Shown here piece by piece: positions 53,471 through 61,912 of a stretch of DNA of 64,000 nucleotides (positions are counted from its first letter, which is position 1; each line of letters opens with the position of its first letter). The translations under genes were made by a program, and so were the position numbers. The stretch spans positions 513,765 through 577,764 of the forward strand of contig JAEQMT010000010.1 in assembly GCA_016722945.1 (NCBI GenBank), read 5' to 3'. The DNA is from Desulfofustis sp. PB-SRB1 (GTDB lineage: Bacteria > Desulfobacterota > Desulfobulbia > Desulfobulbales > Desulfocapsaceae). Under the pieces are notes generated by a model that had not been told where the DNA came from, did not search any database, and saw only the letters and a list, made by a program, of their open reading frames with translations.

Positions 53471-54814
53471 TCAATCTTTGGTGAATTCCGGATAGGCCTC
53501 GAGACCGCACTCGGAAATATCGCATCCTTCGTGCTCTTCTTCCTCGCTGATACGGATACCCATGGTCGCCTTGATGATGCCCCAGACAACCAGGCTGGTA
53601 CCGAACACCCAGCCAAATATTACTACGGCACCGATTATCTGCGCAACAAATGAGGCGTCCGGATTGCTCAACGGCACTGCCAGCAGACCCCAGACGCCGA
53701 CCACGCCGTGCACCGAGATGGCGCCCACCGGGTCATCAATTTTTGCCTTGTCAAGAAAGATGATCGAGACAACCACGATCAGACCGCCGATGGCGCCGAT
53801 AATGGTGGCGACCAGCGGACTTGGTGCCAGCGGCTCGGCGGTGATGGCCACCAATCCGGCCAAAGCGCCGTTGAGCGCCATGGTGAGATCCGCCTTGCCG
53901 AACCAGGCGCGGGCCAGCAGCAGCGCCGCCACCAGGCCGCCGGCGGCAGCGGTGTTGGTATTGACGAAGACTATGGCAACGGCGTTGGCCTCATCGATAT
54001 TGGAAATAATCAGCTCGGAGCCGCCGTTGAAGCCGAACCAGCCCAGCCAGAGAATCAGCGTGCCGAGGGTGGCCAGCGGCAGGTTAGCGCCGGGAATGGC
54101 GTTGATCCGCCCATCCACATATTTGCCCTTACGCGGGCCAAGCAGGAGAACGCCGGCGATAGCGGCTGAGGCGCCGCACAGGTGAACCACACCGGAGCCG
54201 GCGAAGTCGGAGAATCCCAACCCATCGAGAAAGCCACCGCCCCATTTCCAGAACCCCTGGACGGGATAGATAAAGCCGGTGAGGATCACGGCAAAGAGCA
54301 GAAACGAGAAGAGCTTCATACGCTCGGCAACGGCGCCGGAGACAATCGACATGGCGGTGGCCACGAAAACAACCTGGAAAAAGAAATCGGCGAGATTTGA
54401 GTAATAGATATCGCCGCCGCTTGCCAGTACTTCGTCAACACTATTGTCAGGGCCAAGAAAGAAGCTCAGGCCGGGGATAACCGAGTTAAGGCTGTCTCCA
54501 TACATAATATTGTAGCCGACAATCATGTACATGATGCAGGCAATCGAGTAGAGGCCGACGTTTTTGGTGAGAATTTCCACCGTATTCTTGCTTCGCACCA
54601 GACCAGCTTCCAGCATGGTAAAGCCGGCCGCCATCCACATGACCAGGGCACCGGTCACCAGGAAATAGAAGGTATCGATGGAATAAGCGAGATTGACCAA
54701 CGTTGCCGCGACATCGGTGTCTTCGGCCATGGCCGGTATGGCGCCGGCCAGGACGGCGAGAAAGATGGCGCCGCCCCAATAGGTTTTTGGTTTTAGTTTC
54801 ATTGCCATGTTCAC
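53471..54814 (-). CDS. amtB: Ammonium transporter
   Basis: A 447-aa AmtB with an N-terminal signal peptide (WGGAIFLAVLAGAIPAMAED) and about 11 membrane helices. The twin histidines of the pore are in GSGVVHLCGASAAIAG and ISVHGVVGVWGLLAVPL, and VRSKNTVEILTKNVGL is a family motif. It conducts ammonium across the inner membrane under nitrogen limitation. The GTG at 54814 follows GGAGG by seven bases; the ATG two codons later is the alternative. It is cotranscribed with glnB and has a sigma54-type promoter at 54861-54876. Confidence 0.95.
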   Translation of the reverse strand: MNMAMKLKPKTYWGGAIFLAVLAGAIPAMAEDTDVAATLVNLAYSIDTFYFLVTGALVMWMAAGFTMLEAGLVRSKNTVEILTKNVGLYSIACIMYMIVGYNIMYGDSLNSVIPGLSFFLGPDNSVDEVLASGGDIYYSNLADFFFQVVFVATAMSIVSGAVAERMKLFSFLLFAVILTGFIYPVQGFWKWGGGFLDGLGFSDFAGSGVVHLCGASAAIAGVLLLGPRKGKYVDGRINAIPGANLPLATLGTLILWLGWFGFNGGSELIISNIDEANAVAIVFVNTNTAAAGGLVAALLLARAWFGKADLTMALNGALAGLVAITAEPLAPSPLVATIIGAIGGLIVVVSIIFLDKAKIDDPVGAISVHGVVGVWGLLAVPLSNPDASFVAQIIGAVVIFGWVFGTSLVVWGIIKATMGIRISEEEEHEGCDISECGLEAYPEFTKD

Positions 54815-54860
54815 GTGTGTTCCTCCATTTGAGTTGTGGGTGAATAACGTGAACAGATAC

Positions 54861-54876
54861 AGCAAAAACCAAGCCA
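54861..54876 (-). promoter_or_regulatory. Sigma54-type promoter of amtB-glnB
   Basis: On the minus strand TGGCTTGGTTTTTGCT matches the sigma54 pattern TGGCACG-N4-TTGCW with GG and GC correctly spaced. It is about 50 bp before the start. Nitrogen-controlled sigma54 promoters are usual for amtB-glnK operons. Confidence 0.7.
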
Positions 54877-55437
54877 GCCTGAGATAAATTAGAAATACAT
54901 TTAATTTCAGTCAGTTAGAGAGCAAAGAGATAATCATAAAAATTACGTTTATGTAATAAAATATTTTAAAATGTTACATTAGTGTCGATACGGTACAAAT
55001 ATCGATTGTCGTTGGCACCTCTTGCGCGGATATATCCATGCGCACCCTCACACCTGCCGAAAAACCCGCAGCCTTGCGTGGAAAATGGTCCGTACCTGGA
55101 CGCGGTAGCGCTGCATGCCGGGATCTGGTGGAAGTGTCTGCCGGTTTGCCCGTGTGAGGCCAGGCCATGGCCTCGACTCTTCTTGGTTGATGTATATCCT
55201 GACAGATCGGTATTTGGTCGTCTTTTTTACATAATAATTTAATAATTCAGCTAAATTCTAAACAAATTATCATATATCAATATCTTAGATATTCTTTCTG
55301 AAAATCTCATAGATGTTTTCCCGTGTCAGAAAATTGTCAGAGTGAAGTTGTATGGTGGAGCACAATTGTATCCTGAAGAGATTTTTCGGGGTGCGGGGGA
55401 AGCCGCGGTCGTTGATATTCAACAAAGGAGGAGAACA
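54877..55437. other. AT-rich intergenic region
   Basis: Divergent promoter region between amtB (minus) and the small membrane protein (plus). It is clearly more AT-rich near 54890-54980 and 55230-55300 than the surrounding DNA. Open frames inside have no ribosome site or family resemblance. Activator sites for the sigma54 promoter would be expected here but none was identified. Confidence 0.4.
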
Positions 55438-55632
55438 ATGAACTGGCTTGCGGATGTGATTGTGGTGGCATGGTTTTTTCCCGTGGTTGTCTATGGCCTT
55501 ATCCCGCTTATGATCGGTGTCGGGTGGGCGCTCGGAAAGCTGTTTGGAGGAGTCAGCGAGCGGCTTGCACAACTATTGGCTACCAAAGACAGCGGCGCGG
55601 TAAACGATTCATTGAGCCAGGTTGCCGGATAA
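55438..55632 (+). CDS. Small single-pass membrane protein
   Basis: A 64-aa protein MNWLADVIVVAWFFPVVVYG with one long or two short hydrophobic segments to about residue 32, then an amphipathic tail (KLFGGVSERLAQLLATKDSG). AAAGGAGGAGAACA sits just before the ATG. A clear terminator follows at 55645, so it is a monocistronic unit. Function is unknown; the universal stress protein downstream is separately transcribed. Confidence 0.7.
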   Translation: MNWLADVIVVAWFFPVVVYGLIPLMIGVGWALGKLFGGVSERLAQLLATKDSGAVNDSLSQVAG

Positions 55633-55644
55633 ATCCAACACCTT

Positions 55645-55688
55645 CTGAGGCGAACGGGGGCGGCCCCTGTTCGCCTCAATCATTTTTC
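55645..55688 (+). terminator. Rho-independent terminator
   Basis: TGAGGCGAACGGGG pairs with CCCCTGTTCGCCTCA (one bulged base) and is followed by ATCATTTTTC. Confidence 0.9.
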
Positions 55689-55782
55689 ACGATAGGGGAA
55701 CTGCTCCACCTCTGATGCTGCGAAAAATCTGTTAATGTGTTATAGTTGGTACATAAACTCCAATTCAATACAGGAGGATGAA

Positions 55783-56286
55783 ATGAAACGGATACGCAGA
55801 ATCAGAAAGGTGGTAACTCCCATTGATTTTTCCGACAATTCCAAACTCATCGCCGATTCAGCCGGATTTATCGCCGGTCGTTTCGGGGCTGATCTTGATC
55901 TGGTTTTCGTGGTGCAGAATTTTGAGGCGTATTCCGGTTTCTTCGTACCTCAGTTACAGGTTCCCAACCTGGAAGAGGAATTGGTTGCCGGTGCTGAGGA
56001 GAAAATGGCGGAGTTTCTGGGCGAGCTTACCGACGAATTTCATAATCTTGGCGTCGGTTCCGTCGCCAGCAAGGTGCTGATGGGTGATGTCGGGGAACAG
56101 ATCGTGAGCTATGCCGGTGAAATTGGCGCCGATTTGATTGTCATGGGAACACATGGCTATAAGGGGCTTGAAAAGGTGATGTTCGGCAGCGTTGCCGACA
56201 AGGTTGTGCGCTCGGCCCTGTGCCCGGTTCTCACCATTAATCCCTACACCTGCTGTGTCGGCACGGATGTTGCCGACGATGGCTGA
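55783..56286 (+). CDS. Universal stress protein (UspA family)
   Basis: A 167-aa Usp domain: RKVVTPIDFSDNSKLIADSA at the N-terminus and the ATP-binding pattern VMGTHGYKGLEKVMFGSVAD then KVVRSALCPVLTI at the C-terminus (G-2x-G-9x-GS). It is thus of the ATP-binding type. Usp proteins accumulate under stress; precise roles vary. AGGAGGATGAA precedes the ATG at 55783, which is preferred to an earlier in-frame codon. It ends in a short cysteine-containing tail (CCVGTDVADDG). Confidence 0.92.
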   Translation: MKRIRRIRKVVTPIDFSDNSKLIADSAGFIAGRFGADLDLVFVVQNFEAYSGFFVPQLQVPNLEEELVAGAEEKMAEFLGELTDEFHNLGVGSVASKVLMGDVGEQIVSYAGEIGADLIVMGTHGYKGLEKVMFGSVADKVVRSALCPVLTINPYTCCVGTDVADDG

Positions 56287-56552
56287 TAAAAATTCTTGCA
56301 AGCACGGATCCCGGCTCGCCGCCGGTTGTGGGTGCCAAATAAATTTGTAGCGCCGTTTCCGCGACCAGGTGCCCGCGCTTCCCGGACATTGACAATCATC
56401 TATCGCTTAATACAGTGCCAGATAAGAAAAACAGATGGCCTGTGCGGTCCTTATGTCCCTCTTAACATAGAGTCGATATTTCCACGGTGATCATATGAAA
56501 TGAGCCACCGACCAGCAATCCCTTAGCATTGCCCATTATTAAGGAGAACAAG

Positions 56553-57086
56553 ATGATTAAAGATGAAATGGCAACCGCCTTGAATGAGCAGATCAACAAA
56601 GAGATGTATTCGGCGTATCTCTATATGTCCATGTCGAATCAGTGTGCCAATCTGGGCTTGAAAGGTTTTTCCACCTGGTTCATGGCCCAGTATCACGAAG
56701 AGATGTTTCATGCCATGAAATTCTACGAGTATGTCCAGCGCCAGGGAGCCGAGGTAGATCTGCAGTCGATCGCGGCGCCACCGGCCGAGTTTTCCTCACC
56801 CCTGGATATGTTTGAAAAGACCCTCGCCCATGAGCAATTCGTCACCCAGTCCATAAACGAACTGATGGAACTTGCCATCTCCCACAAGGATCACGCCACC
56901 CAGATTTTTCTGGAGTGGTTTGTTACGGAGCAGGTGGAAGAGGAAGAAACGGACAACGACATCCTCGCCCAGCTCAGACTCGTGGGAGAAAATCCACATG
57001 GTCTGCTGATGATGGATCGTGAGCTTGGCGGACGTGGCGTAACGGTACCGGTGGATTATACCGCCGGCCTCTCGGGTGGTGAATAG
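56553..57086 (+). CDS. Non-haem ferritin
   Basis: A 177-aa four-helix ferritin. EQINKEMYSAYLYMSMSNQ holds the first iron ligands, AQYHEEMFHAMKFYEYVQRQ the bridging Glu and His, and LEWFVTEQVEEEETDNDI further ferroxidase residues. It stores iron as a 24-subunit shell in the cytoplasm and limits oxidative damage. AAGGAGAACAAG precedes the ATG at 56553. It is monocistronic; no Fur box was recognised in the 266 bp upstream. Confidence 0.95.
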   Translation: MIKDEMATALNEQINKEMYSAYLYMSMSNQCANLGLKGFSTWFMAQYHEEMFHAMKFYEYVQRQGAEVDLQSIAAPPAEFSSPLDMFEKTLAHEQFVTQSINELMELAISHKDHATQIFLEWFVTEQVEEEETDNDILAQLRLVGENPHGLLMMDRELGGRGVTVPVDYTAGLSGGE

Positions 57087-57148
57087 GTGGGCGCGGTTAC
57101 GTCGCCCCTTGAGTACCTGAAGCTTTACCCTGGACAAGATTCATTACC

Positions 57149-57577
57149 GTGTCGGTTCTTGATGCACCAACCTCCCGTCCCGGCGGCGATATGATTTTGC
57201 AGACGCTGGCCATGCCGTCGGATACCAACCCCAACGGTGATATCTTTGGCGGCTGGATCATGTCGCAGATGGACATCGCCGGTGGAATACTTGCCAAAGA
57301 GGTCACCCAGTCGCGGGTGGTGACGGTGGCGGTTGATTCAATCCATTTTATAAAACCCGTCCATGTAGGTGACGTGGTCAGCTGTTTCGGCTCCATTACC
57401 CGGGTCGGCACCACCTCCGTTACCATCAGGCTCGAGGTATGGGTGCGTCCCGTCATTCACGAAGCGGGCCGCCACTCAGGGCAATTCAAAGTAACCGAGG
57501 CGGCTTTCACCTATGTATCGGTAGATGAAAACGGCATGAAACAGCCGATTAACCGGGCCCATTGCCATCTGCCTTGA
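57149..57577 (+). CDS. Acyl-CoA thioesterase (YciA-like hot-dog)
   Basis: A 142-aa hot-dog protein. MILQTLAMPSDTNPNGDIFG and GWIMSQMDIAGGILA form the family active-site region (N-x-x-G-x-x-x-G-G-x-x-M-x-x-M-D). VVTVAVDSIHFIKPVHVGDV is the central strand pair. These enzymes hydrolyse acyl-CoAs in the cytoplasm. The GTG at 57149 lacks a strong ribosome site; the ATG at 57191 is within the conserved core, so the start must be upstream of it. Confidence 0.87.
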   Translation: MSVLDAPTSRPGGDMILQTLAMPSDTNPNGDIFGGWIMSQMDIAGGILAKEVTQSRVVTVAVDSIHFIKPVHVGDVVSCFGSITRVGTTSVTIRLEVWVRPVIHEAGRHSGQFKVTEAAFTYVSVDENGMKQPINRAHCHLP

Positions 57578-57684
57578 ACGGAAATCGGCGACAGGCGACC
57601 AGATTGTGCTCAGGTACGGCCCTTGCCGTTGTCGGTTTTCTCCCGTAACCGCCTGGATGTCCACATAAAACACAACAAGAATAT

Positions 57685-58566
57685 ATGAAGAAAAAGTTCC
57701 TCGTCACCGTCAGCAACGACTTTGATCAGTTGACCGCCATCGAGTTTCTCTGCTCGTTTTTTCTGCCGCAGTCACGGCACCAGTTAACCTTGTATCACAT
57801 CTGCCGGCTCGACAGTAACGATATGAACAAGGCCCTGTTGCAGATGTGGGATGAACCGGATGCGCGGGTTGCCAAACGGCTCAGTTTCGGGGCGAGAAAA
57901 TCCTTGGATCGGGCCACCGACATGCTCGGTTCCAGCCAGATGTCGGTGGATGATATTATCACCAAGACGGTTGCCGAGCGGTTCGGCAAGGTGAAAGACA
58001 TTCTTTCGGAGGGGGCCGGCGGACTCTACGATGCCATCATCCTCGGCAAAAGAGCCTCATACGCCCTGCAATGGTTTTTTGAGCGGCCGGCGGACGAGAT
58101 TGCCCAGGCCATTGTCAATGATCCCTCTTTTTCCACCCCTTTATGGATCTGTCCGGAAATAGAGCAGGGCCGCAAAAACGTTCTGGTGTGCCTCGACGGT
58201 TCAAAAAACTCGGACCGCGTGGTTGATCACGTAGGCTATATTCTTACCCGCCAGACACAGCATTCCATCACCCTGTATGTCGTTGATAACGGCGCCGGGA
58301 TTGACCATGATATCGCGTTCAGCCGGGCCCGAGAGATTCTTGCCGGTCACGATATTTCCAATGAACGTATCGGCACCGATTCGGAGTGGGGCATATCCGT
58401 TTCGAACTGTATTCTCGGCAAAGCGGCGAAGGGGCACTATGCAGCCGTGGCCGTCGGCCTGCACGGCCGGGACAAGGGGTTGTTGAAGGATATCCGGCTA
58501 TCCGGCGGGGCCACCGCCAAATTGATCAGCAGGATAGAAAAGGCGTCACTCTGGGTGTGCCCATAG
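57685..58566 (+). CDS. Tandem universal-stress-like protein
   Basis: A 293-aa protein with two Usp-like halves: KKKFLVTVSNDFDQLTAIEF starts the first and RKNVLVCLDGSKNSDRVVDH the second (near residue 160). In each half the C-terminal strand reads LWICPE or LWVCP. The ATP-loop glycine pattern is not clearly present in either half, unlike the neighbour at 55783, so it may not bind ATP. It contains DAIILGKRASYALQWFF in place of the MGTHG region. Role unknown; several stress genes surround it. Confidence 0.75.
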   Translation: MKKKFLVTVSNDFDQLTAIEFLCSFFLPQSRHQLTLYHICRLDSNDMNKALLQMWDEPDARVAKRLSFGARKSLDRATDMLGSSQMSVDDIITKTVAERFGKVKDILSEGAGGLYDAIILGKRASYALQWFFERPADEIAQAIVNDPSFSTPLWICPEIEQGRKNVLVCLDGSKNSDRVVDHVGYILTRQTQHSITLYVVDNGAGIDHDIAFSRAREILAGHDISNERIGTDSEWGISVSNCILGKAAKGHYAAVAVGLHGRDKGLLKDIRLSGGATAKLISRIEKASLWVCP

Positions 58567-58570
58567 CATG

Positions 58571-58596
58571 ATGGAGTCGTAAAAACTTCGCTCTGC
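58571..58596. repeat. Partial copy of the TCGTAAAAAC intergenic repeat
   Basis: ATGGAGTCGTAAAAACTTCG plus CTCTGC differs from the left end of the 61688 element at very few positions. Only one end is visible here. Confidence 0.55.
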
Positions 58597-58614
58597 ATCG
58601 TTGTGGGGCCTTTT

Positions 58615-59184
58615 TCAGACGAGCTTTTTCATTTCCTGGTAATTTCTTTCCGCATAAGAAACAATTTTTTCCAGCCGGTGGCGAAATGGATCATCGGAGC
58701 CAAGCCGGCGATCGGCATTTCTCAGCAGTTCCCGCCCATGCTCACGATACTCCTGTAACTCCTTGAGCAACCGCCGACGCGCCGCCAGTTTCTCCCGTTC
58801 CGCCTCGACAAAAGGTATGAGCCGGTTAATAGAAAATTCGATCAGAACGTCCCGAGATACATCATGTCGCTTTGACATCTCCTCGAGCAGGGTCAGGGTT
58901 GATCTGCTCAGCACCATGGTTTTCGGCCGTCGCTCACCATCGACATCCGCTGATTTTTTGGCGCTGATTGCCACCAGGCTGAGGGAACTCTGATCATCCA
59001 CCAATTGATCGATAATTGATTTCTGCTTGACGCCCAGATGAGATGCAGCCACCTTGAGGAGCTCGATGATTTGCGGTGAAAGCTTGAATGTCGCCCGCAC
59101 CGACTGTTTGCCCTTGAGTTCATGGGCGTTTAAAATCGGCGGGCCGGCCGATGAGTCGCCCTGAATATTGCGCTGTTCAGTCAT
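58615..59184 (-). CDS. Putative DNA-binding protein with two ribbon-helix-helix domains
   Basis: A 189-aa protein with two similar strand-helix-helix segments: SVRATFKLSPQIIELLKVAA followed by HLGVKQKSIIDQLV (residues about 28-62), and KTMVLSRSTLTLLEEMSKRH followed by DVSRDVLIEFSINRL (about 87-122). Both resemble ribbon-helix-helix DNA-binding units, here in tandem in one chain. A long charged helix, perhaps a coiled coil, ends the protein (REKLAARRRLLKELQEYREH). It is divergent from the twin Hsp20 genes across 306 bp and may regulate them or itself. Assignment is by pattern only. Confidence 0.6.
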   Translation of the reverse strand: MTEQRNIQGDSSAGPPILNAHELKGKQSVRATFKLSPQIIELLKVAASHLGVKQKSIIDQLVDDQSSLSLVAISAKKSADVDGERRPKTMVLSRSTLTLLEEMSKRHDVSRDVLIEFSINRLIPFVEAEREKLAARRRLLKELQEYREHGRELLRNADRRLGSDDPFRHRLEKIVSYAERNYQEMKKLV

Positions 59185-59259
59185 TATTAACCCCTATTCT
59201 CATTATTTAACGAGAAATATAGTAAAAGTAATGGAATAAATCAATTCATTATTTGATTG

Positions 59260-59287
59260 TTGACAGGCACCTATTTGGTCTTAAAAT
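59260..59287 (+). promoter_or_regulatory. Sigma70-like promoter upstream of the Hsp20 pair
   Basis: TTGACA (59260-59265) and TAAAAT (59282-59287) are 16 bp apart. The leader to the first Hsp20 start is about 195 nt, long enough for RNA-level control, but no CIRCE or clear thermometer hairpin was recognised. Confidence 0.45.
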
Positions 59288-59490
59288 CTTGCCGTGCTAG
59301 TTTTTCCGGTTACAGGCTGGATGAGTAAACACTGAGTCTTTGGCAGAGGCTGGTTCTGTTCGCAGATGAGACATGATTGGCCCTATGTCGCTGGCGCAGG
59401 ACGGGTGGTGGCGGAGTTAACCCTTTAGCAAGGGTGAGGCGGGGAGTACAATGTCTTCAACCCGCCCACCTCAGATGATTGGAGGATGCA

Positions 59491-59940
59491 ATGATAACTA
59501 GATGGAGCGATTTAGACCGCGTGTTCAATGCGATCGACGCCATGGGGCTTCTCCGGGGGCGCCTGGAGAGTGGGCTGGACGAATTCGATCAGGTTTTGAA
59601 AAAAAGTGGTTCGGTAACGGGTACAACACCGCGAACAAATCTTTTTGACATGGGCGAATATTTTGAGTTAAGCGCCGAAGTTCCGGGAATCGGCAAGGAC
59701 GATTTATCGGTCAAGATTCAGGGCAATTACCTGGAGATAACCGGGACCCGGGCAATTGAAGCGCCCGCCGGCTATACCACCCACAGAAACGAGCGCTCGT
59801 CACTGAACTTCACCAGAAGTTTGACCCTGCCGGCCGATGTCGATTCAGCCAAGGTTGAGGCGCGACTCCAGCATGGTGTGCTGGTATTATCGCTTGCCAA
59901 GGCGGAACCGGCAAAACCGCAAGAAATTTCAATTAGTTAA
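59491..59940 (+). CDS. Small heat-shock protein Hsp20, first of pair
   Basis: A 149-aa alpha-crystallin-domain protein. The domain runs from about residue 45 (PRTNLFDMGEYFELSAEVPG) to RLQHGVLVLSLAKAE with the conserved GVLxLxxxK pattern; KPQEISIS forms the C-terminal extension. Such chaperones bind unfolding proteins as oligomers. The ATG at 59491 follows TTGGAGGATGCA, which contains the ribosome site, and is preferred to an upstream TTG. The second Hsp20 gene starts 27 bp downstream. Confidence 0.93.
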   Translation: MITRWSDLDRVFNAIDAMGLLRGRLESGLDEFDQVLKKSGSVTGTTPRTNLFDMGEYFELSAEVPGIGKDDLSVKIQGNYLEITGTRAIEAPAGYTTHRNERSSLNFTRSLTLPADVDSAKVEARLQHGVLVLSLAKAEPAKPQEISIS

Positions 59941-59967
59941 CCGGATCGAATCGGGGAGGTGTTACTT

Positions 59968-60351
59968 ATGGAAGCAAACAAAATGATTCAGGCCGATGGC
60001 GGCACAGCCGAGACGGCGGCCAACATGCAGTCGGTGATCCCTCTGGTTGATATCTATGAAAACAATGACGAAATCCTGCTTCATGTGGAGTTGCCGGGTG
60101 TTACCAAAGAAGCAATAACCGTCAATATAGACAACGGTACCTTGGTCCTGACCGGTACCCGGACCAAAGGTTCAGACGGCATCAAAGGGTGGCGTGAATT
60201 TGGCGATGTCAGGTTCCAACGGAGTTTTTCGGTTCCCCAGGCCATCGATGTGGCACAGGTGCGGGCTGAACTCAAGGACGGTATCCTTCACCTGCATCTG
60301 CCCAAATCAGAAGCTGCCAAGCCGCGGATCATTGAAATCAAGTCGGATTGA
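59968..60351 (+). CDS. Small heat-shock protein Hsp20, second of pair
   Basis: A 127-aa alpha-crystallin protein: SVIPLVDIYENNDEILLHVE begins the domain, PGVTKEAITVNIDNGTLVLT and ELKDGILHLHLPKSEAAKPR close it (GILxLxLPK). The first 20 residues form a short variable N-terminal region. GGGGAGG precedes the ATG at 59968. Pairs of unequal Hsp20 proteins often co-assemble; here the two share only the domain and are probably cotranscribed. Confidence 0.93.
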   Translation: MEANKMIQADGGTAETAANMQSVIPLVDIYENNDEILLHVELPGVTKEAITVNIDNGTLVLTGTRTKGSDGIKGWREFGDVRFQRSFSVPQAIDVAQVRAELKDGILHLHLPKSEAAKPRIIEIKSD

Positions 60352-60464
60352 TACACTGAGCTCTCTTACCGGCGGGGGCCTGCCCCCGCCCCACCAAAGC
60401 AGCCCAAAAACGCCTGTTACTTGAGGATATCCCGCAATAATGGTCTTTTCTGCCAAACGCTTCA

Positions 60465-60600
60465 TTGACGGACTCGTAAAAACCTAAAAATTGCTTGCTA
60501 TCGTCATTCCCGCGAAAGCGGGAATCCAGTGATTCCAATTAATTGTGAATGTCTTGTCAACCCCGTTATGACCGGTATATGGGTTTTTACGACTTCATCT
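60465..60600. repeat. MITE-like element with TCGTAAAAACC ends
   Basis: GACTCGTAAAAACC at 60471 and GGGTTTTTACGACTTC at 60581-60596 are inverted ends sharing TCGTAAAAACC. Inside, at 60506-60525, is the hairpin ATTCCCGCGAAAGCGGGAAT, a repeat-like stem common in intergenic DNA of many bacteria. No coding capacity. Related ends occur at 58571 and 61688. Confidence 0.6.
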
Positions 60601-60824
60601 TTATTGCTTAAACTATGTTATCCCGGCAAGACTCACAATATGTTCGTGGTAATTGTTCCTTGCGCCTCGATTTTGAACGTAAATTCTCATTATTCAAGGA
60701 ACCCTTTTAACTTATGAGTTCCCGCTCTCGAGAAAATCACGGTTACTAGCTATTGTAAGGCTTTTACCGGGCCGTCGAATTTTAGCAGGCGATCAGTGAT
60801 AAACCAGCTTTTTGTCGTTGTACA

Positions 60825-61556
60825 TCAGTTCAATTTTCTGCCGATTCGGTACATGCGTGCATAGATGGCGGGGTAGCGCAGACGGGTGAGTTCGGCGGCC
60901 ACCGCTTCTACCTTATAGTCGAGACGCAGATGGGAAACAGCGATATCTTCACCTGAGAGTTCAAGCACGGCGCAGCTTGCCGTTGGGCTGCCGTCGAACA
61001 TCCGTCCGACGCTGCCGGGGTTGATGAAGTGAACGCCGTTTATGTGTTTGTGAAATGGTGAGTGGCTGTGGCCGACGATGATAATGTCGTGATCGGTGGC
61101 GCCGGCCAGTTCGGCAAAGCGACTGTCGGGTGTGTCGGCAAAGAGAAAACCATCCGGATTCACTGGTGAGCCGTGAAATAAACCGATTTTCGGCAGATGA
61201 CGACCATCGTCCTCGGCGGCGAGATCAATGGTGCGCCAGAGAGGTTGGCTTTTCAGCCAGGCACCATTCTCCTTGCTCAACTCAGCGGCGGTTGCCCCGT
61301 ACATGATCCGTTTTTCCGCCTTTTTCGGATGGGTAAAGGTATCGCCGGCCAACAGGGTCAGTATATGACGGTCGGTGTTGCCGAGGATCGAAACGGCCCG
61401 ATGGGTGCGCAGCCAATCAATGGTCTGGTTGGGAAAGGGAGCATACACGGTGGTGTCACCACCGTTGAGGATGAGATCAACGTCCCCGCACTGCTTCGCA
61501 ACCGCCTCCAGGGCCGGGAAATTACCGTGGATGTCGGAAACAATAAGGATGCGCAT
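60825..61556 (-). CDS. YfcE/MJ0936-like metallophosphoesterase
   Basis: A 243-aa calcineurin-like phosphoesterase. Motifs in order: MRILIVSDIHGNFPALEAV, LILNGGDTTVY, SILGNTDRHIL, GLFHGSP and IIIVGHSHSPFHKHI, then FINPGSVG. They form the di-metal site of the MJ0936/YfcE group, which hydrolyses phosphodiesters. The start at 61556 matches the usual family N-terminus. An extension to 61625 in the same frame lacks support. It is a single gene between two MITE-like repeats. Confidence 0.9.
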   Translation of the reverse strand: MRILIVSDIHGNFPALEAVAKQCGDVDLILNGGDTTVYAPFPNQTIDWLRTHRAVSILGNTDRHILTLLAGDTFTHPKKAEKRIMYGATAAELSKENGAWLKSQPLWRTIDLAAEDDGRHLPKIGLFHGSPVNPDGFLFADTPDSRFAELAGATDHDIIIVGHSHSPFHKHINGVHFINPGSVGRMFDGSPTASCAVLELSGEDIAVSHLRLDYKVEAVAAELTRLRYPAIYARMYRIGRKLN

Positions 61557-61687
61557 GGTCGCTTTTTCTTCATGGAGAGGTGAGGCGGCGGGGTTATTGG
61601 CACCTGATTGAGAGTTTTTTGTCATATTCGTCGATCACTGATTGCATGAATTAAGGGATCAGGTACATTTGATGGCTCTTTACGGGT

Positions 61688-61850
61688 GATGGCGTCGTAA
61701 AAACTTCGCTCTACGGTCTCAAGGGATCGTTTTGACTTCTCGACGTACCACATGTACGCCTGCGAGGTCAAAATGACCACCACTCCTAGTATAGCTGTGT
61801 TTTTATTTAGCCATCTCAAACTGCTAGACTGAGTTTTTACGAGTTAATCA
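61688..61850. repeat. MITE-like element with TCGTAAAAACT ends
   Basis: GTCGTAAAAACTTC at 61694 and GAGTTTTTACGAGT at 61831-61844 are inverted ends. An internal imperfect inverted repeat (GATCGTTTTGAC ... GTCAAAATGACC) spans about 61725-61776. Same family as 60465-60600 and 58571. Confidence 0.6.
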
Positions 61851-61912
61851 CGGGTAATGTCGAGCGTGCCGTGCGAATCGGCACCAATGAGAAAAGTATA
61901 CTGGATTGCGTA

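Noticed and set aside
55014-55028. TTGGCACCTCTTGCG as a sigma54 promoter
   Set aside because: The distance between GG and GC is two bases too short.
54982-55242. Plus-strand 86-codon frame between amtB and the small membrane protein
   Set aside because: Composition rich in Pro, Cys and Trp is atypical, there is no ribosome site, and it crosses regulatory DNA.
61622-61819. Minus-strand 65-codon frame with a hydrophobic start
   Set aside because: It lies largely within the MITE-like repeat at 61688-61850 and is explained by that element.
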